A DNA stretch of 64,000 bases from Synaphobranchus kaupii (lineage: Eukaryota; Chordata; Actinopteri; Anguilliformes; Synaphobranchidae). The notes under the pieces were generated by a model. It was not told where the DNA came from, did no database searches, and worked only from the letters and a program-made list of their open reading frames with translations. The stretch's first letter is position 1; each line of letters opens with the position of its first letter. Below are positions 59,401 through 64,000 of the stretch, in pieces. The position numbers were made by a program, and so were the translations under genes. The DNA is taken from NCBI GenBank assembly GCA_029718625.1, contig CM056379.1:70178670-70242669 (forward strand), in the 5' to 3' direction.

Positions 59401-60765
59401 AGTCTGGGGTAATCATACTGGGGTAGTAGGTGAGTGGGGTAGTTATAGTCAGTGGGGTAGTTAGTGAGTCTGGGGTAATCATACTGGGGTAGTAGGTGAG
59501 TGGGGTAGTTATAGTCAGTGGGGTAGTTAGTGAGTCTGGGGTAATCATACTGGGGTAGGTGAGTGGGGTAGTTATAGTCAGTGGGGTAGTTAGTGAGTCT
59601 GGGGTAATCATACTGGGGTAGTAGGTGAGTGGGGTAGTTATAGTCAGTGGGGTAGTTAGTGAGTCTGGGGTAATCATACTGGGGTAGTAGGTGAGTGGGG
59701 TAGTTATAGTCAGTGGGGTAGTTAGTGAGTCTGGGGTAATCATACTGGGGTAGTAGGTGAGTGGAGTAGTGAGTCTGGGGTAATCATACTGGGGTAGTAG
59801 GTGAGTGGGGTAGTTAGTGAGTCTGGGGTAATCATACTGGGGTAGTAGGTGAGTGGGGTAGTTAGTGAGTCTGGGGTAATCATACTGGGGTAGTAGGTGA
59901 GTGGGGTAGTTATAGTCAGTGGGGTAGTTAGTGAGTCTGGGGTAATCATACTGGGGTAGTAGGTGAGTGGGGTAGTTATAGTCAGTAGGGTAGTTAGTGA
60001 GTCTGGGGTAATCATACTGGGGTAGTAGGTGAGTGGGGTAGTTATTGTCAGTGGGGTAGTTAGTGAGTCTGGGGTAATCATACTGGGGTAGTAGGTGAGT
60101 GGGGTAGTTATAGTCAGTGGGGTAGTTAGTGAGTCAGGGGTAATGATACTGGGGTAGTAGGTAAGTGGGGTAGTTATAGTCAGTGGGGTAGTTAGTGAGT
60201 CTGGGGTAATCATACTGGGGTAGTAGGTGAGTGGGGTAGTTATAGTCAGTGTGGTAGTTATTGAGTGGGGTAATCCTACTGGGGTAGTAGGTGAGTGGGG
60301 TAGTTATAGTCAGTGGGGTAGTTAGTGAGTCTGGGGTAATCATACTGGGGTAGTAGGTGAGTGGGGTAGTTATAGTCAGTGGGGTAGTTAGTGAGTCTGG
60401 GGTAATCATACTGGGGTAGTAGGTGAGTGGGGTAGTTATTGTCAGTGGGGTAGTTAGTGAGTCTGGGGTAATCATACTGGGGTAGTAGGTGAGTGGGGTA
60501 GTTATAGTCAGTGGGGTAGTTAGTGAGTCTGTGGTAATCATACTGGGGTAGTAGGTGAGTGGGGTAGTTATAGTCAGTGGGGTAGTTAGTGAGTCTGGGG
60601 TAATCATACTGGGGTAGTAGGTGAGTGGGGTAGTTATTGTCAGTGGGGTAGTTAGTGAGTCTGGGGTAATCATACTGGGGTAGTAGGTGAGTGGGGTAGT
60701 TAGTGAGTCTGAGGTAATCATACTGGGGTAGTAGGTGAGTGGGGTGGTTATAGTGAGTTGAATAG
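56416..60765 (+). repeat. Minisatellite array 26 (4350 bp, longest complete)
   Basis: It contains an internal direct duplication with a period near 2.2 kb. Rare monomers recur in order: CTGGGCTAGTAGG at 56793 and 59013, GGGGTAGGTGAG at 57336 and 59553, GAGTCAGGGGTAATGATAC at 57915 and 60131. A monomer lacking GGG (GAGTCTGGTAATC) lies near 58315 and 58672. Confidence 0.94.
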
Positions 60766-61434
60766 TAATGGTAAGGAAAGAGTTAAAATCACATGGTAAT
60801 GAAAGGCTGAACATGTAGTGAGGGAAGTCACGTTAATTGCCATTGGTCAACGAATATGAATAATTAAAAATTCTACCAATGAAAAGCCAATGTGTATAGT
60901 GCAGTGAGTGCTGATGACATCATAATAGCTGTGGCAGAGGGCTAATGGAATGTTGGTCTTTTGAAAATGTTAAACTGTCAAAAAATGAAGAAACTTAAAC
61001 TGCTGTGGTTTAAAAAGTATAGCAGATATTTGAAGTCTGTAAAAGAGGTCTTTTAAGATAGGTTGTCCACCCTACTCTAAAGTTTGAATGGTGTCTCTAG
61101 CTTAAACGGTCTAGGAGGAGCAGCTTCCAGAAAAAAAGTGGAAATAAGTTGGAAAAAGTTGAATTTCAATGGAAGTCTATGGGGGAAAAATGTCTCTTTA
61201 AACACCTGTAGTTTAAAAAGTATAACAAATATTAAAAATCTGTATAGAAGCAACTTAATTCATGCTGCCCTACACATTTTAAAGTTTGAATGGTGTTTCT
61301 AGCTTAAACGGTGTAGGAGGAGTTGATGTGTGAAAAACGGCGGAAACCTATGACTATAATAAAAACTAGAATGTAAAGTTTATGAATAAACTTTGGTGTG
61401 ATTGCTTCAGCTGTATGGATTTGAAATGAAAATG
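60766..61434 (+). repeat. Spacer block B27
   Basis: Same junction type as B26. AGGCTGAACATG replaces AGGCTTAACATG, which changes the second codon of the minus-strand frame. Confidence 0.92.
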
Positions 61435-64000
61435 ACTGGGGTAGTTATAGTCAGTGGGGTAGTTAGTGAGTCTGGGGTAATCATACTGGGGTAGTAGGTG
61501 AGTGGGGTAGTTATAGTCAGTGGGGTAGTTAGTGAGTCTGGGGTAATCATACTGGGGTAGTAGGTGAGTGGGGTAGTTATAGTCAGTGGGGTAGTTAGTG
61601 AGTCTGGGGTAATCATACTGGGGTAGTTGGTGAGTGGGGTAGTTAGTGAGTCTGGGGTAATCATACTGGGGTAGTAGGTGAGTGGGGTAGTTAGTGAGTC
61701 TGGGGTAATCATACTGGGGTAGTAGGTGAGTCTGGGCTAATCATACTGGGGTAGTAGGTGAGTGGGGTAGTTATAGTCAGTGGGGTAGTTAGTGAGTCAG
61801 GTAATCATACTGGGGTAGTAGGTGAGTGGGGTAGTTATAGTCAGTGGGGTAGTTAGTGAGTCTGGGGTAATCATACTGGGGTAGTAGGTGAGTGGGGTAG
61901 TTATAGTCAGTGGGGTAGTTAGTGAGTCTGGGGTAATCATACTGGGCTAGTAGGTGAGTGGGGTAGTTATAGTCAGTGGGGTAGTTAGTGAGTCTGGGGT
62001 AATCATACTGGGGTAGTAGGTGAGTGGGGTAGTTATAGTCAGTGGGGTAGTTAGTGAGTCTGGGGTAATCATACTGGGGTAGTAGGTGAGTGGGGTAGTT
62101 AGTGAGTCTGGGGTAATCATACTGGGGTAGTAGGTGAGTGGGGTAGTTATAGTCAGTGGGGTAGTTAGTGAGTCTGGGGTAATCATACTGGGGTAGTAGG
62201 TGAGTGGGGTAGTTAGTGAGTCTGGGGTAATCATACTGGGGTAGTAGGTGAGTGGGGTAGTTATAGTCAGTGGGGTAGTTAGTGAGTCTGGGGTAATCAT
62301 ACTGGGGTAGTAGGTGAGTGGGGTAGTTAGTGAGTCTGGGGTAATCATACTGGGGTAGTAGGTGAGTGGGGTAGTTATAGTCAGTGGGGTAGTTAGTGAG
62401 TCTGGGGTAATCATACTGGGGTAGTAGGTGAGTGGGGTAGTTATAGTCAGTGGGGTAGTTAGTGAGTCTGGGGTAATCATACTGGGGTAGGTGAGTGGGG
62501 TAGTTATAGTCAGTGGGGTAGTTAGTGAGTCTGGGGTAATCATACTGGGGTAGTAGGTGAGTGGGGTAGTTATAGTCAGTGGGGTAGTTAGTGAGTCTGG
62601 GGTAATCATACTGGGGTAGTAGGTGAGTGGGGTAGTTATAGTCAGTGGGGTAGTTAGTGAGTCTGGGGTAATCATACTGGGGTAGTAGGTGAGTGGAGTA
62701 GTGAGTCTGGGGTAATCATACTGGGGTAGTAGGTGAGTGGGTGTAGTTAGTGAGTCTGGGGTAATCATACTGGGGTAGTAGGTGAGTGGGGTAGTTAGTG
62801 AGTCTGGGGTAATCATACTGGGGTAGTAGGTGAGTGGGGTAGTTATAGTCAGTGAGGTAGTTAGTGAGTCTGGGATAATCATACTGGGGTAGTAGGTGAG
62901 TGGGGTAGTTATAGTCAGTAGGGTAGTTAGTGAGTCTGGGGTAATCATACTGGGGTAGTAGGTGAGTGGGGTAGTTATTGTCAGTGGGGTAGTTAGTGAG
63001 TCTGGGGTAATCATACTGGGGTAGTAGGTGAGTGGGGTAGTTATAGTCAGTGGGGTAGTTAGTGAGTCAGGGGTAATGATACTGGGGTAGTAGGTAAGTG
63101 GGGTAGTTATAGTCAGTGGGGTAGTTAGTGAGTCTGGGGTAATCATACTGGGGTAGTAGGTGAGTGGGGTAGTTATAGTCAGTGTGGTAGTTATTGAGTC
63201 TGGGGTAATCCTACTGGGGTAGTAGGTGAGTGGGGTAGTTATAGTCAGTGGGGTAGTTAGTGAGTCTGGGGTAATCATACTGGGGTAGTAGGTGAGTGGG
63301 GTAGTTATAGTCAGTGGGGTAGTTAGTGAGTCTGGGGTAATCATACTGGGGTAGTAGGTGAGTGGGGTAGTTATTGTCAGTGGGGTAGTTAGTGAGTCTG
63401 GGGTAATCATACTGGGGTAGTAGGTGAGTGGGGTAGTTATAGTCAGTGGGGTAGTTAGTGAGTCTGTGGTAATCATACTGGGGTAGTAGGTGAGTGGGGT
63501 AGTTATAGTCAGTGGGGTAGTTAGTGAGTCTGGGGTAATCATACTGGGGTAGTAGGTGAGTGGGGTAGTTATTGTCAGTGGGGTAGTTAGTGAGTCTGGG
63601 GTAATCATACTGGGGTAGTAGGTGAGTGGGGTAGTTATAGTCAGTGGGGTAGTTAGTGAGTCTGGGGTAATCATACTGGGGTAGTAGGTGAGTGGGGTAG
63701 TTATAGTCAGTGGGGTAGTTAGTGAGTCTGGGGTAATCATACTGGGGTAGTTGGTGAGTGGGGTAGTTAGTGAGTCTGGGGTAATCATACTGGGGTAGTA
63801 GGTGAGTGGGGTAGTTAGTGAGTCTGGGGTAATCATACTGGGGTAGTAGGTGAGTCTGGGCTAATCATACTGGGGTAGTAGGTGAGTGGGGTAGTTATAG
63901 TCAGTGGGGTAGTTAGTGAGTCAGGTAATCATACTGGGGTAGTAGGTGAGTGGGGTAGTTAGTGAGTCTGGGGTAATCATACTGGGGTAGTAGGTGAGTG
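61435..64000 (+). repeat. Minisatellite array 27 (runs off the window)
   Basis: Follows array 26 with an offset of about 5149 bp for its rare monomers (GGGCTAG near 61945, GGGGTAGGTGAG near 62485, GAGTCAGGGGTAATGATAC near 63064), while the blocks are 5019 bp apart. About 130 bp was therefore gained here relative to array 26. Confidence 0.94.

Overview
The window reads as eukaryotic repeat DNA. A teleost fish is the most likely source: it carries a two-gene PIF/Harbinger DNA transposon with introns and a (TG)n tract, and the repeat style is familiar from fish genomes. The species call is inference. I see no host single-copy gene, tRNA, rRNA, CRISPR or prokaryotic signal.

About 94% of the window is one higher-order tandem repeat, all copies in the same orientation. 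Each unit has two parts. The first is an AT-rich spacer block, typically 657 bp, of which there are 27 copies (the first cut by the window edge). The second is a G-rich minisatellite array with 66-bp and 48-bp monomers. There are 27 arrays covering about 40.7 kb, and I estimate 650-700 monomers. The 66-bp monomer is itself four related GGGGTAG/TAA-starting sub-repeats of 16, 18, 18 and 14 bp; the 48-bp form lacks one 18-bp sub-repeat. On the minus strand two of three frames are open through the arrays, which gives long Thr/Pro/Ser/Tyr-rich ORFs that I do not accept as genes.

Layout: positions 1-7047 (three block+array units) are repeated almost base for base at 7048-14.1 kb. A 2336-bp unit then stands in tandem at 10.9-17.9 kb. 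At 20.2-25.8 kb a relative of the first three units returns. From 25.8 to 44.9 kb a 4129-bp dimer (1799 + 2330 bp) repeats, with two deletion variants. From 44.9 to 49.65 kb and from 53.9 kb to the end, units are more diverged. Some there keep a longer block end and a 46-bp hairpin minisatellite, and the last two arrays (4350 bp and more than 2566 bp) carry their own 2.2-kb internal period.

At 49653-53901 a complete 4249-bp PIF/Harbinger transposon sits exactly on an array/block boundary. It has perfect 13-bp terminal inverted repeats and a TAA target duplication, and every other unit shows the empty site. It carries two convergent, apparently intact genes: a 438-aa DDE transposase (plus strand, two exons) and a 245-aa Myb/SANT-like protein (minus strand, two exons). 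In studied Harbinger systems the Myb-like protein binds transposon ends and helps bring the transposase into the nucleus, so this copy could be autonomous.
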